A stretch of DNA of 64,000 nucleotides. It comes from Desulfofundulus thermobenzoicus (lineage in GTDB: Bacteria; Bacillota; Desulfotomaculia; Desulfotomaculales; Desulfovirgulaceae). Positions 8,830 through 16,777 of this stretch are shown here, piece after piece. Below the pieces are notes generated by a model. That model saw nothing but the letters and a program-made list of their open reading frames with translations. It was not told where the DNA came from and did no database searches. Location: contig NZ_WHYR01000012.1 of NCBI RefSeq assembly GCF_009428905.1, positions 16,529 through 80,528 of the forward strand. The letters run 5' to 3'. The translations under genes and the position numbers were made by a program. The number at the start of each line of letters is the position of its first letter. The first letter of the stretch is position 1.

Positions 8830-10290
8830 ATGTTCCAAATCATCGTCGACAACATGATCCACATACCCGACGCGAGCAAAATCAAAAGCCACCATCCCTG
8901 GTTCTGGGCCGCTCTGGAAAACGACCTGACAATAGCGAACCCGGCGTACCTGGAAGCGGTCAAATACGGTCGGAGCGCGTACCGCATCCCGATGAACATT
9001 TCCCTCCTGGAACTGGACAGAAAGACGGGAACGGCGGTCCTGCCCCGGGGCTATGCCGGGCGGTTGCTGGGCCTGTTGAAAAAACACGGCGTTCCGCACG
9101 TCCTTGTCGACCAGCGCCTGGTTTTGCCGCCGGTGGACTTCCCTTCCGGCGGCCAAATAAAACTTCGGGACTACCAGGTGGAAGCGGTTGAAGCGGCCCT
9201 GAAAGCGACCCAGGGCCTCATCCAGGCGCCGGCCGGTTCCGGCAAAACGATTATCGGCATGGAGATTATCGCCCGCTTGAAACAGCCCGCTCTGTGGCTC
9301 ACGCACACCAAGGATTTGGCCGAACAGACGGCGGAGCGGGCGGCGGCCGCGTTGGGCCTGCCGCGGGAAGAAATCGGTATGATCGGCGCGGGTTCGGAGA
9401 AAATCGGTGCTCGATTGACTGTAGGCATAGTGCAGAAGATGGCGCGGATGGATCTCTCATTGTTGGCAAACAGGTGGGGGTGTGTGGTGCTGGATGAGGT
9501 TCATCACCTCGGAGGGGCGGCTACATGGATTGACGTTGTGAGCAAACTTCCCGCCCGGTACAGGTATGGGGTTTCCGCCACAATAGCTCGTGCCGATGGC
9601 CTGGAGGCGGTCACCGAGCGGGTCATCGGCCCCATTTTGTTCGCGGTTTCCCGGGATCGGGTCAACGGCGCCGGCGGGCTGATCACTCCGCGGTTGGTTA
9701 CCGTGCGCACCGGCGCGAAATCTACCGTGTGGACCCGTTATGAAAATTTGGCGGACAGATACCGGAAGTTGGGCAAAAAGCCACCCGTGGTTCCGTTCAA
9801 CGAAATCTTGGATGAAATACTCAACGACGGAAAACGCAACTCCCTGATTGTGGAAGTCCTGGGCCGCGAGTGCCCAGGGCATTCCTCCCTGGTTCTGACC
9901 GAGCGGGTGGCTCACTGCGAAGAACTGGCCGTGGCGCTGAAAAAACGGCGTTCGGAGTTGAGAATCGCCACGGTGCACGGAAAACTGGGCAAGGTCAGGC
10001 GGCAGGAGATTCTGATGGCCATGGACAACGGGGATGTGGATGTTTTGTTCGCCGTGGACATTGCCAAAGAGGGGCTGGACATCCCCCGCCTCGACCGCCT
10101 GTTCCTGGTGGCCGGGGGACGCAACGCGGCGGAAATCGAGCAGAAGGTAGGCCGGGTTCAGCGTCCCTATTCTGGAAAAAAAGATGCGGTGATTTTCGAT
10201 TTCGTTGACGAGAAGATAGGCGTCTTCCTGGCCCAGTACAGGGCCAGGTTGAAGGTGTACGGCAAACTTGGGATCAATTCCGCCTCTTGA
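8830..10290 (+). CDS. SSL2/RadD-like DEAD/DEAH helicase
   Basis: This is a superfamily 2 DNA helicase or translocase of about 486 residues. After a ~100-residue N-terminal domain come RDYQVEAVEAAL (Q-motif-like), Walker A (APAGSGKT, ~residue 135), a DEVHH box (~223), YGVSATIAR, and the C-terminal motifs ATVHGKLGK, FAVDIAKEGLDIP and KVGRVQRP. Such proteins remodel DNA during repair or recombination. The ATG at 8830 is preferred to the GTG at 8821 because GGGCGGTG sits at the right distance; the same GGCGGTGCTGTCC string precedes the VirB6-like gene. The 3' end overlaps the convergent XRE gene by 17 bases. Confidence 0.88.
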   Translation: MFQIIVDNMIHIPDASKIKSHHPWFWAALENDLTIANPAYLEAVKYGRSAYRIPMNISLLELDRKTGTAVLPRGYAGRLLGLLKKHGVPHVLVDQRLVLPPVDFPSGGQIKLRDYQVEAVEAALKATQGLIQAPAGSGKTIIGMEIIARLKQPALWLTHTKDLAEQTAERAAAALGLPREEIGMIGAGSEKIGARLTVGIVQKMARMDLSLLANRWGCVVLDEVHHLGGAATWIDVVSKLPARYRYGVSATIARADGLEAVTERVIGPILFAVSRDRVNGAGGLITPRLVTVRTGAKSTVWTRYENLADRYRKLGKKPPVVPFNEILDEILNDGKRNSLIVEVLGRECPGHSSLVLTERVAHCEELAVALKKRRSELRIATVHGKLGKVRRQEILMAMDNGDVDVLFAVDIAKEGLDIPRLDRLFLVAGGRNAAEIEQKVGRVQRPYSGKKDAVIFDFVDEKIGVFLAQYRARLKVYGKLGINSAS

Positions 10291-10480
10291 CATGCCGGAT
10301 CACGTCCTGGATCTCGCAGTCCAGGAAGTCGCAGATTTTATCCAGCGTCTCCATCGAGACATACTCACCCTTGTTTATTTTAGCCAGGGTGGCCCCCGAG
10401 ATGCGGAGCTTTTCCCGCAGGTCCTGCAGTTTCAGGTCTTTGTCGATGAGCGTTTTGAGCAAAGGCTTGTACGTGAACAC
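10274..10480 (-). CDS. Small XRE-family (YozG-like) HTH regulator
   Basis: This 68-residue protein is a single Cro/CI-type helix-turn-helix domain: KTLIDKDLKLQDLREKLRIS, then GATLAKINKGEYVSMETLDK and ICDFLDCEIQDVI, ending in a basic tail. GTG at 10480 is chosen because GAGGGAG lies five bases upstream; the longer frame to 10546 would start upstream of the predicted promoter. It faces a strong promoter on the other strand with shared TTTAGA/TCTAAA boxes, so it probably represses itself and the downstream operon. It overlaps the end of the helicase gene tail to tail. Confidence 0.85.
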   Translation of the reverse strand: MFTYKPLLKTLIDKDLKLQDLREKLRISGATLAKINKGEYVSMETLDKICDFLDCEIQDVIRHVKRRN

Positions 10481-10514
10481 GGTTTCTCCCTCTTTGTCAA
10501 ACCATTTGTAAGAT

Positions 10515-10611
10515 ATTATAACCGAAAGGTTTAGAATTGAAAACAAAAAGTTTTTAAGAATCTCTTGACGGGTGGTTTATTTTTGTCTACAATAGGTTTA
10601 GAAATCTAAAC
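10515..10611. promoter_or_regulatory. Divergent promoters with shared TTTAGA operators
   Basis: Plus strand: TTGACG (10565-10570), 17-bp spacer, TACAAT (10588-10593). Minus strand: TTTTCA (10538-10543), 17-bp spacer, TATAAT (10515-10520). A dyad GTTTAGA-AA-TCTAAAC (10596-10611) lies just after the plus -10, and a half-site GGTTTAGA sits in the minus spacer. A further ATTTAGA follows at about 10625. The XRE protein encoded on the minus strand is the obvious candidate to bind them. Confidence 0.75.
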
Positions 10612-10886
10612 ATTTGGTTGACCATTTAGAAAAGAGGCTGCTCGCGAATGCTCGACCGCTCTCTAGTCTTCAGCCTCGCAAAACAGGCTCTGCAAGCTCG
10701 GAGTTCACCGCCCGGGCGCTTTCCGCCGGGCATGGTACGCTGTCCGCCGTGGAGAATTCGAAACCCGCGTAGCTGGGGTCAAATTCGGCCAGCGACAGAT
10801 GCTCATCCAAAATTATTGACCGTTCACATAAGGGCGGTGTGGGTAAAAATTGGCGGCGGGGCGGCTTATTGAAAGAGGTGATCAAC
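10612..10886 (+). other. Long 5' region without convincing gene
   Basis: About 275 bp lie between the strong plus promoter and the first well-supported start at 10887. Short frames exist on both strands, but none has a good ribosome site or protein-like composition. It may be a long leader or the remains of a degraded gene. Confidence 0.45.
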
Positions 10887-11111
10887 GTGCGTACCCTGCA
10901 CAATCTGCTGCTAGTCATCGGCGCCGACGATATCCAGAAGATTCGACCGGATTGGCCGCACGAACGGGCCGAGCGGTTTTTGGGAGAGAACCAGGACGCC
11001 TTGTACGAAGCGATTTATCAGGCCGCCATGCAGGTGATCCGGAACTTTGTTATCTTAACGGAAAAAGAGAGGAAAACGATGGAAATCAAATGGCGAAAGG
11101 GGAGGGAATAG
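10887..11111 (+). CDS. Hypothetical small protein
   Basis: This 74-residue protein starts at a GTG with AGAGGTGATC just upstream. The sequence (LLLVIGADDIQKIRPDWPHE, then RAERFLGENQDALYEAIYQA) is helical. It resembles short plasmid and phage proteins of unknown function, and no catalytic motif is visible. It is the first gene downstream of the XRE-controlled promoter and overlaps the next gene by 22 bases, so it probably belongs to one operon with the SbcD/SbcC genes. Confidence 0.65.
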   Translation: MRTLHNLLLVIGADDIQKIRPDWPHERAERFLGENQDALYEAIYQAAMQVIRNFVILTEKERKTMEIKWRKGRE

Positions 11112-11368
11112 AGCGGGGCGGAGATGCCCGCTCCACAAACGTGGCGCGTTATTTTTTAGAGCGTGCCGAAGTCGCGATCCGTAAGCAAGAATATTCTTAC
11201 GAACGTAAAAAAGCCCTTTCGGTTTTCCATCGGTATGTTTGGAAACAAGTAGCTGTAAGCGATTCTTTACCAGCTTTAATAGCCATAGCTGGTGAAATGC
11301 ACCGCATTGTGGATACCGAGACAGGGACGGAAGTTTTTAGGAGCGCGCCGGGATCACTGCCATTTTGA
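11090..11368 (+). CDS. Hypothetical protein
   Basis: This 92-residue frame begins at an ATG inside the end of the previous gene and has no strong ribosome site of its own, so translation is probably coupled. The sequence is helical and charged (VARYFLERAEVAIRKQEYSY, then ERKKALSVFHRYVWKQVAV) and ends in a less structured stretch. The family is not recognised. Its position before the SbcD-like gene suggests a recombination-related operon, but no function can be assigned. Confidence 0.55.
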   Translation: MAKGEGIERGGDARSTNVARYFLERAEVAIRKQEYSYERKKALSVFHRYVWKQVAVSDSLPALIAIAGEMHRIVDTETGTEVFRSAPGSLPF

Positions 11369-11447
11369 CGTGTTTCTGGGACCCAACGGTTCGCGAAAAT
11401 GAAATGCGATGTTTATATCTTCACTTTGCACAAAGGAGAAAAGTGAA

Positions 11448-12431
11448 ATGCGACTGTTGTATTTCACCGACACCCACCTCCGGGGCACCGCGCCGGCGGC
11501 CCGCACGGACGACTTCGCGGCCGCCGTCAGGGCCAAACTGTCGGAAGTGGTCAGGTTAGCTAACGAGCTGAAAGTTTCAGCCGTCCTCCACGGCGGCGAC
11601 CTCTTCGACCTCCCGGAACCCGGACTGGGTCAGGTCGGGGAATACCTGGAAATACTCCGGCGGTTCCGCGCACCGCTCTATGTGGTGCCGGGGAACCACG
11701 ACGCTTACGGCCACAACCCGGCCACCCTCCCACGCACCCTTCTGGGCTTCCTGGCCAGGATGGGCCTGGTCCGGCTGTTGAACCGGGAGCCGGTATACTT
11801 GGAAGGCGGAGGGGTCAGGCTCCAGCTCACCGGCCAGGGCTACCACGCGGGGATCGACCGCCGGGACCCGGGCCCGGACTACGCCGTGGAGAAACGGGAC
11901 TGCGATTTCGCCGTCCACGTGGCGCACGGTATGCTGCTGCCCCGTTCCGTCATCTCTTCGGCCCCCTTCCTCCCGGCGGCGACCGCCGCCGAGGAAGCCC
12001 TGGAGGCGACGGGAGCCGACTACACCCTGGCCGGGCACTACCACATGCCTTGGGAGGTCCGGATTGGTGGCAAGGTAGCTTTGAATCCCGGCGCGCTGGT
12101 GAGGCTTTCTGCCCACCCGGACGAGATCGCGAGGACGCCCCGGGTGGTGGTGCTCGAATGCGCCGGGGGCGGCGTTTCGCACCGGTACGTGGCGCTGGAG
12201 TGCGCCAGGCCGGGCGAAGAGGTGCTGAGCCGCGCCCACCTGGACGCGGCGCGGGTCAGGGAGGAGAGCCGGGCGGCGTTCCTTGCGGGCCTGGAGTCGT
12301 TCCGGGGGGAGCGGTTCGCGGTAATGGAGCCCGAGGAAGTGCTGAGGGAGGTCCTCGCCCGGGCGGGCGCGGGGCCGGAGGTGGAAGCGGAAATCTGGCG
12401 GAGGTTTCAGGTGCGGGTTTCGTCGCCGTAG
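11448..12431 (+). CDS. sbcD: SbcD/Mre11-like metallophosphoesterase
   Basis: This is a calcineurin-like nuclease subunit of 327 residues. The metal-binding motifs appear in order: FTDTHL near residue 6, HGGDLFD near 45, PGNHDAY near 78, HVAHGM near 165 and GHYHM near 200. SbcD works with an SbcC ATPase to open and cut DNA ends and hairpins. The ATG at 11448 follows AAAGGAG by nine bases. It lacks the long capping domain of large SbcD proteins, so it resembles phage gp46/gp47-type partners. The split SbcC genes begin about 1 kb downstream, the expected partner. Confidence 0.88.
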   Translation: MRLLYFTDTHLRGTAPAARTDDFAAAVRAKLSEVVRLANELKVSAVLHGGDLFDLPEPGLGQVGEYLEILRRFRAPLYVVPGNHDAYGHNPATLPRTLLGFLARMGLVRLLNREPVYLEGGGVRLQLTGQGYHAGIDRRDPGPDYAVEKRDCDFAVHVAHGMLLPRSVISSAPFLPAATAAEEALEATGADYTLAGHYHMPWEVRIGGKVALNPGALVRLSAHPDEIARTPRVVVLECAGGGVSHRYVALECARPGEEVLSRAHLDAARVREESRAAFLAGLESFRGERFAVMEPEEVLREVLARAGAGPEVEAEIWRRFQVRVSSP

Positions 12432-12491
12432 CTTGAGAGGTTTGGTACGTATTTGTGAGCTTCGTTTCGGGGAAGGAACGGTGATAGTAAC

Positions 12492-12692
12492 ATGCCAAAT
12501 GAAATAGATCCGGAGGAAATCATCAAAATATCTGGTATACCTGGCGATTATACTATCGATCGTCAAAACAAAACTGTTCATTTTACTAAATACTACCAGC
12601 TCATAGCTGCAGCGTCCTACATGTACAAATACCTTCCTCCTGGAAGAAATAGTTTTTCTGCATATAACTGGCAGTGGCGAGTAGACAAGTAG
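12492..12692 (+). CDS. Hypothetical small protein
   Basis: This 66-residue protein begins at ATG 12492 behind GGAAGGAACGGTGATAGTAAC. The same leader string (GAACGGTGATAGATA) precedes the intact sbcC-like gene at 13520. The sequence (EIIKISGIPGDYTIDRQNK, then FTKYYQLIAAASYMYKYLPP) is not recognised. Base composition is clearly more AT-rich than the flanking SbcD/SbcC genes, which suggests a later insertion together with the next two small genes. Confidence 0.5.
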   Translation: MPNEIDPEEIIKISGIPGDYTIDRQNKTVHFTKYYQLIAAASYMYKYLPPGRNSFSAYNWQWRVDK

Positions 12693-12741
12693 AAGCGAAG
12701 GCTTAGAAACTCTGGAATAGGTTACCGGGGAGTGTTGTCTG

Positions 12742-12833
12742 GTGATTGAAAAGCTGACCATCGAAAGAAAATTTCAAGTTCCACCGGCACACCAAGATAG
12801 AGTTTGCCCCCGAGCGTTACCGTGCTTGGTGAA
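12742..12833 (+). pseudogene. Relic of an sbcC-like N-terminus
   Basis: The start GTGATTGAAAAGCTGACC encodes VIEKLTIE, which matches IDKLTVE at the start of the intact SbcC-like protein. After small frameshifts the text gives FQ, HRHTKIEFAP and SVTVLGE, paralleling FQSHRCTEIELAP and GVTILVGE. This is a ~30-codon degenerate copy of the same N-terminus, left behind when a gene was duplicated, displaced or replaced. Confidence 0.7.
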
Positions 12834-12889
12834 GTTATTTGGTAAAGCAGCTTATGTTTAGGATAACGAAACAAAAAGGAAGGGTTATT

Positions 12890-13195
12890 GTGCTTTCTGA
12901 AGATGAACAAAGGTTTATTAAACAAAAGTGCAAAGCTATACGCAGACATTTACGAGAACTTTTACCTATAGCAGAACAGGTTGAAGAACGTGCTCCCGAA
13001 GTAACAGAATTTGCGTTTGCCATCAATTTAGATCTTAACGATCTAGAAAGGGCATTAAAAGAAAGTGTCGCTGCCACATCAGGTTCATCTGGAAACCCTA
13101 AAACGTATCTTGCTAAGCATCCTGGGGCAGAGGAATTCATTCTTATTCCTGTTCGGAGTAGAGAGTACATGGATGTTTGGCGTAGGTTGCTTTAA
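12890..13195 (+). CDS. Hypothetical protein
   Basis: The GTG at 12890 is preferred, because AAGGAAGGG lies five bases upstream; the frame is open back to 12839. The 101-residue product starts LSEDEQRFIKQKCKAIRRHL and includes LDLNDLERALKESVAATSGS, then FILIPVRSREYMDVWRRLL. It is helical, soluble and unrecognised. It is AT-richer than the recombination genes around it and lies between the sbcC relic and the intact sbcC-like gene, so it looks like part of an inserted segment. Confidence 0.6.
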   Translation: MLSEDEQRFIKQKCKAIRRHLRELLPIAEQVEERAPEVTEFAFAINLDLNDLERALKESVAATSGSSGNPKTYLAKHPGAEEFILIPVRSREYMDVWRRLL

Positions 13196-13214
13196 AAACT
13201 AAGGGGTGGTTTTA

Positions 13215-13502
13215 ATGTCGAAAGTTCACAAATACCAATTTTATTTTCGCATTGAGCCCGAGGCAGGAATGGCAATCGACGAAGATGGTAATCCCATAGA
13301 GTGTTATACCAAGATTGGCCTCGATAGAGAAAAACTTTTTTCTAACGGAGAATACGAAGAAGTCGCCGGAAAGTTGGCGGAGGCTTTGGCGGAACTCCTC
13401 GAAATTGAGAAAAAATTTGTTATTTCAGTCACTGAAGAAGAGTACCTAGCTAACGTTGAAGACGGTGAGGATATCGATGTCGCCTGCCAAGCACTCAATT
13501 AG
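13215..13502 (+). CDS. Hypothetical acidic protein
   Basis: The ATG at 13215 has GGGGTGG five bases upstream. The 95-residue product (KVHKYQFYFRIEPEAGMAID, then EVAGKLAEALAELLEIEKKF) is acidic, ends VEDGEDIDVACQALN and has an alpha/beta look. No family is recognised. The gene lies 18 bp before the sbcC-like start and is probably co-transcribed with it. The acidic composition would suit a protein- or DNA-mimic role, but this is speculation. Confidence 0.6.
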   Translation: MSKVHKYQFYFRIEPEAGMAIDEDGNPIECYTKIGLDREKLFSNGEYEEVAGKLAEALAELLEIEKKFVISVTEEEYLANVEDGEDIDVACQALN

Positions 13503-13519
13503 GAGAACGGTGATAGATA

Positions 13520-15100
13520 ATGTCCATCGACAAACTGACTGTTGAAAACTTCCAGTCCCACCGCTGTACCGAAATAGAGTTAGCCCCGGGAGTCACCATA
13601 TTGGTCGGCGAGTCCGACGCCGGCAAGTCGGCGGTAATCCGCGCCCTGAAATGGCTTTTCCTGAACGAGCCGCGGGGTTCGGGTTTCGTCCGCCAGGGCG
13701 CGTCCGGGTGCCGGGTGGCCGTCCGGTACTCCGACGGCACCGGGGTCGAGCGCCGGAAGGAGGGGGGCCGGAACGTTTATACCATCAAAAGGCCGGACAG
13801 CTCGGAGGACGTTTACGAGGGGTTCGGCGTCTCCGTGCCTGAAGAGGTTGCGAATGTCACCGGCGTCCAACGGGTCGAGGCGGGCGGCGCGTCCTTCGCG
13901 CCTAACGTGGCCGGCCAGCTGGATCCTCCGTTCCTCCTGGGTGAGCCCGGCTCCGTGGGCGCGGCGCTCCTGGGGTTGCTCTCCCGGGCCGACGTGTTCG
14001 ACGCCGCGCTGAAGGACACGCTGGCGGACACCGCGAGGCTCCGGAAAGAAGCCCGGGTGCTGGAGGACGAGATCGCATCCCTGGACGTGGAGCTGGAAAA
14101 GTACGCCGACCTGCCGCGGTGGGAGGAAGCCCTGGGGGAAGCGGACCGCTTGCTTGAGGAAGCCGGGGCCGATTCCGGAAGGAAGGTCTTGCTGGAAGAG
14201 CTTTTTTCGGACCTGGAAGGGGCGAAAGCCTCCCTGATGGAGGCAAAAAAGGTGCTCGGGGCCGCGGCGGAACTGGACGCGGCGGCGGCCCTCCTCGCGG
14301 AGGCGGACGCGAGTGCGGCAGTGCGGAGCGCTCTGTCCCGGCTCCGCGGCGAAACCCTCTCCCTGCGGGGCGAGCTGGAGCGCGCGGGGGAAACGCTGAC
14401 GGTTACCGGAGGATGTGCGGAGGCGGACGTCATCCTCGAAGCTACCGGTACCCGCGCCCGGGAACTGGCGGCACTGAAGGTTGCAAGGGATGACGCGGAC
14501 CGGCTCCGCCGCGAGATCCGCGTTTCCGGGGAAATCGCCGGGGCCGCGGCGGGCGCGGAAGTTGCGAGTGTTACCCTGGCTGAGGTTGCGGCTCTCCAGG
14601 AAAAGAAAGCGCGTCTTAGGCTGGCGGCCGCCGGAATGAAGGAGGCGGCCGGGCAGGTGACGGTGGCCCTCGGAATTCTTAAGAAGACGGAGGGCACCGG
14701 AGGAGCGGAAAAACTATTGGCCGGGCTGGAGGAGGACCGGAAACGCTTTACGGCGCTGGCGGATTTGCAGTGCCAGTTGCGGGAAGCGGAAACGCGCGTC
14801 GAAGAGTCCGTCCGGATCGCCGGGGCGGGGGAAGCGGCCGGTAAGGCTGGGGACCTGATGGAAGCACTGGTTTCGCTGGCCGGGAATCGTGACGCATTGG
14901 CCCGTGCGCAGGGCGAGTACCGGCGGACGGAGTCCGAGGTCGCCGTGGCCGCCGAACAGGAAGCTGAAGCCCGTGCGGCGCTGGAGCGGAGGGCGGAAGA
15001 ACTGGGGAGCTTGCTGAAAGAACTGAGTCGATGTCCGATGTGTCTCAATAAAATCGAGGGGGAGGATGTCCGTGAAATCGTCGGCCAACTTGTTAACTAA
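13520..15100 (+). CDS. sbcC: SbcC/Rad50-like ATPase, N-terminal half with zinc hook
   Basis: This 526-residue protein carries the N-terminal ABC half of an SbcC: MSIDKLTVENFQSHRC, then Walker A GESDAGKS near residue 31. A long Ala/Glu/Arg-rich coiled coil covers ~170-495, and a zinc hook (RCPMCLNKI) sits at residues ~504-511, close to the C-terminus. In normal SbcC the hook is in the middle, followed by the returning coil and the Walker B half. Here the protein stops just after the hook, and the other parts are encoded by the next two genes. It probably forms the DNA-end-processing complex with the SbcD-like protein. Confidence 0.85.
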   Translation: MSIDKLTVENFQSHRCTEIELAPGVTILVGESDAGKSAVIRALKWLFLNEPRGSGFVRQGASGCRVAVRYSDGTGVERRKEGGRNVYTIKRPDSSEDVYEGFGVSVPEEVANVTGVQRVEAGGASFAPNVAGQLDPPFLLGEPGSVGAALLGLLSRADVFDAALKDTLADTARLRKEARVLEDEIASLDVELEKYADLPRWEEALGEADRLLEEAGADSGRKVLLEELFSDLEGAKASLMEAKKVLGAAAELDAAAALLAEADASAAVRSALSRLRGETLSLRGELERAGETLTVTGGCAEADVILEATGTRARELAALKVARDDADRLRREIRVSGEIAGAAAGAEVASVTLAEVAALQEKKARLRLAAAGMKEAAGQVTVALGILKKTEGTGGAEKLLAGLEEDRKRFTALADLQCQLREAETRVEESVRIAGAGEAAGKAGDLMEALVSLAGNRDALARAQGEYRRTESEVAVAAEQEAEARAALERRAEELGSLLKELSRCPMCLNKIEGEDVREIVGQLVN

Positions 15101-15365
15101 CAGCGATGAACAGAGGATCGCTCGGCTGAAAAAGCGCGTCGAAGAAGCGAAAGCCGCCCGCGCTGCGGCGGCCGCCCGGAAGGAGATGGCCGAGAAGCGG
15201 CTGGCGGAGGTGGAGGCTCAGATCCGGGCGATGGGCGTGGAGCCGGACAGGGTCGAGGAAGAGATCGCCCGGTTGGAGATGGAGATCGCGGAGAAGATCC
15301 AGCGGGTCGAGGAATTGCTGAGGCCGTTCGAGGAGCTGGTTGCCCGTGCTGGCGTCCCTGACTGA
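15072..15365 (+). CDS. Coiled-coil protein, middle part of split SbcC
   Basis: GTG at 15072 is chosen because GGGGGAGG lies six bases upstream; an in-frame ATG at 15066 would leave no spacing. The 97-residue product is almost entirely coiled coil (RIARLKKRVEEAKAARAAAA, then EIARLEMEIAEKIQRVEELL). It overlaps the zinc-hook gene by 29 bases and the Walker B gene by 26, so the three are tightly coupled. By position it would supply part of the returning coil of SbcC as a separate polypeptide. Confidence 0.75.
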   Translation: MKSSANLLTNSDEQRIARLKKRVEEAKAARAAAAARKEMAEKRLAEVEAQIRAMGVEPDRVEEEIARLEMEIAEKIQRVEELLRPFEELVARAGVPD

Positions 15366-15987
15366 GAGAGCGGCGCTTGTCCGCGCCGAGTACGAGAGGC
15401 GCCGCGGCCGCTTCGAACAACTGTCCGAGATGAGGCGGCACAAGGCCTCCCGCCTGTCCGAAGTGGAGCGGGAGACGGTTCGGTTGGAGAAGGCGGCGGA
15501 CGTGTTCCGCGCGGCTTCCGAGGCGGCCAGGGAGAGGGTGCGGCAGAAAGTGGAACTGGTGGTCACTGACGCCCTCCGGGCCGTGTTCGGGCCGGGTGTT
15601 GAGTTCGCCGCGGAGGTCGTGGACCGGCGCGGCCGCCCGGAAGTCGAGTTTTCGATAATCTCCGATTACGGTGGGGCGTCCGTCAGGACGCCGGTCCTGG
15701 ACGCCCGCGGCGGCGGGGTTGTGGACGTGGTTTCCCTGGCCCTGCGGGTGCTGGTGGCCGTTGCCACTTCTCCTCCGCGGGCCCCCGTTCTCCTGGACGA
15801 GCCGGGCAAGCACCTCTCGGAGGGCTACAGCCGCGCCCTGGGGGAGCTCTTGAAGGCCGTGGCGCGGGAGACCGGGCGTCAGTTCGTGGTGGTGACCCAC
15901 GACCCGAGGCTGGCCGAGGCGGCGGACGCCGTGTACCGGGTGGAGATGGTGGGTGGGGAGTCGAGGGTTACGAGAATGACTGAATAA
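15340..15987 (+). CDS. SbcC/Rad50-like ATPase, C-terminal half (Walker B)
   Basis: This 215-residue protein starts with ~65 residues of coiled coil and then has the C-terminal ABC lobe. VVDVVSLALRVLVA stands where the signature helix is expected, followed by Walker B and D-loop (PVLLDEPGKHLSEG, ~residue 147) and the switch histidine (VVVTHDPRLAEA, ~185). It has no Walker A, which is on the separate N-terminal protein, so an active site would form only between subunits. The signature lacks the usual LSGGE and reads RGGGVVD. TTG 15340 is used, with GTG 15346 as alternative; GAGGAG precedes both. Confidence 0.85.
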   Translation: MPVLASLTERAALVRAEYERRRGRFEQLSEMRRHKASRLSEVERETVRLEKAADVFRAASEAARERVRQKVELVVTDALRAVFGPGVEFAAEVVDRRGRPEVEFSIISDYGGASVRTPVLDARGGGVVDVVSLALRVLVAVATSPPRAPVLLDEPGKHLSEGYSRALGELLKAVARETGRQFVVVTHDPRLAEAADAVYRVEMVGGESRVTRMTE

Positions 15988-16034
15988 AGAGCGGCGGGGA
16001 AAACTCGGCGAAAAAACAGGAAGGGGTGGTCACG

Positions 16035-16175
16035 ATGGCCGGTTACGGCAAAAACCGCCGGTTGAGTTCGCTAAACATGAGCAAGCACTACAGGCCGAAG
16101 AAGTGCCTGAAATGCGGCAATGTGTTTGTTCCCCTTAGCGGGAGAGCATTGTATTGTTTCTGTTGCCGGCGGTAA
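16035..16175 (+). CDS. Small zinc-ribbon protein
   Basis: This 46-residue frame has ATG at 16035 with GGGGTGG five bases upstream. The basic N-terminus (AGYGKNRRLSSLNMSKHYRP) is followed by CLKCGNVFVP and YCFCCRR, giving a CxxC...CxxC zinc ribbon. Phage and plasmid genomes often carry such mini-proteins, and the role is unknown. It sits between the SbcC parts and the RecU gene in the same direction, so it may bind nucleic acid in the recombination operon. Confidence 0.65.
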   Translation: MAGYGKNRRLSSLNMSKHYRPKKCLKCGNVFVPLSGRALYCFCCRR

Positions 16176-16239
16176 CGGTTGAATTAACTTCGTAATGCCT
16201 GTACGCTGACGCACGAAAAAACTCTTTTCCGAGGTAGGG

Positions 16240-16773
16240 ATGAAGATGCGTGCTGTTTATCAAGCCAACCGCGGACAGGCGTTGGAAGACCTGATAAAGC
16301 TGGCCAACGACCGGTACCGTGCCCGGAAGCTGGCCGTCATCCACAAGGTTCCCACGGCCTGGGTCCCCATTCGGGGGCCGGGCGGGAAAATAGTCAGCGC
16401 CAAGGTGGAGGAAAAGGCCGCCGTGGACTTCCTGGGCCACGTCCTCCTGCCTTCCGGCCCGCTCCCCCTGGCCTTCGACGCGAAGGAGGTGTCCAGGGGC
16501 GACCGATGGCCGCTGTCCAAGTTCGAGCCGCACCAATATGTATATCTGAGAGACTGCGCCCTCACCGGGGCGTTTTCTTTTGTGCTGATAGGGTTCGGGG
16601 AGCTAAATCGCTTTTTCGTTTTACCGTTTCCGGAACTGGAGAGGCGCTGGGCGGCGTGGAAGGACAGGACCGGCCCGGCGTCGGTGCGTGCCGGGGAGCC
16701 GGGATTGGTAGAAGTGAAATTTTGGGATTATTTAAGTTGTGTAGATTTTCGATATTGTAACCAGGGGAAATAA
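16240..16773 (+). CDS. recU: RecU Holliday junction resolvase
   Basis: This 177-residue protein matches the RecU family, the Firmicute resolvase that cuts four-way junctions. Family features in order: NRGQALEDLIKLAND near residue 10, HKVPTAWVP near 35, the catalytic region VDFLGH and FDAKEV (~65-85), and then FEPHQYVYLRD...GAFSFVLIGF...RFFVLPFPEL. The length fits. It lies downstream of the SbcCD-like genes, consistent with an element-encoded recombination set. The ATG at 16240 follows GAGGTAGGG. Confidence 0.88.
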   Translation: MKMRAVYQANRGQALEDLIKLANDRYRARKLAVIHKVPTAWVPIRGPGGKIVSAKVEEKAAVDFLGHVLLPSGPLPLAFDAKEVSRGDRWPLSKFEPHQYVYLRDCALTGAFSFVLIGFGELNRFFVLPFPELERRWAAWKDRTGPASVRAGEPGLVEVKFWDYLSCVDFRYCNQGK

Positions 16774-16777
16774 TGAG

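Noticed and set aside
10648..10872. 74-codon plus-strand frame and an opposing 82-codon frame
   Set aside because: Neither has a ribosome site or plausible composition; the region is treated as a long leader or decayed DNA.
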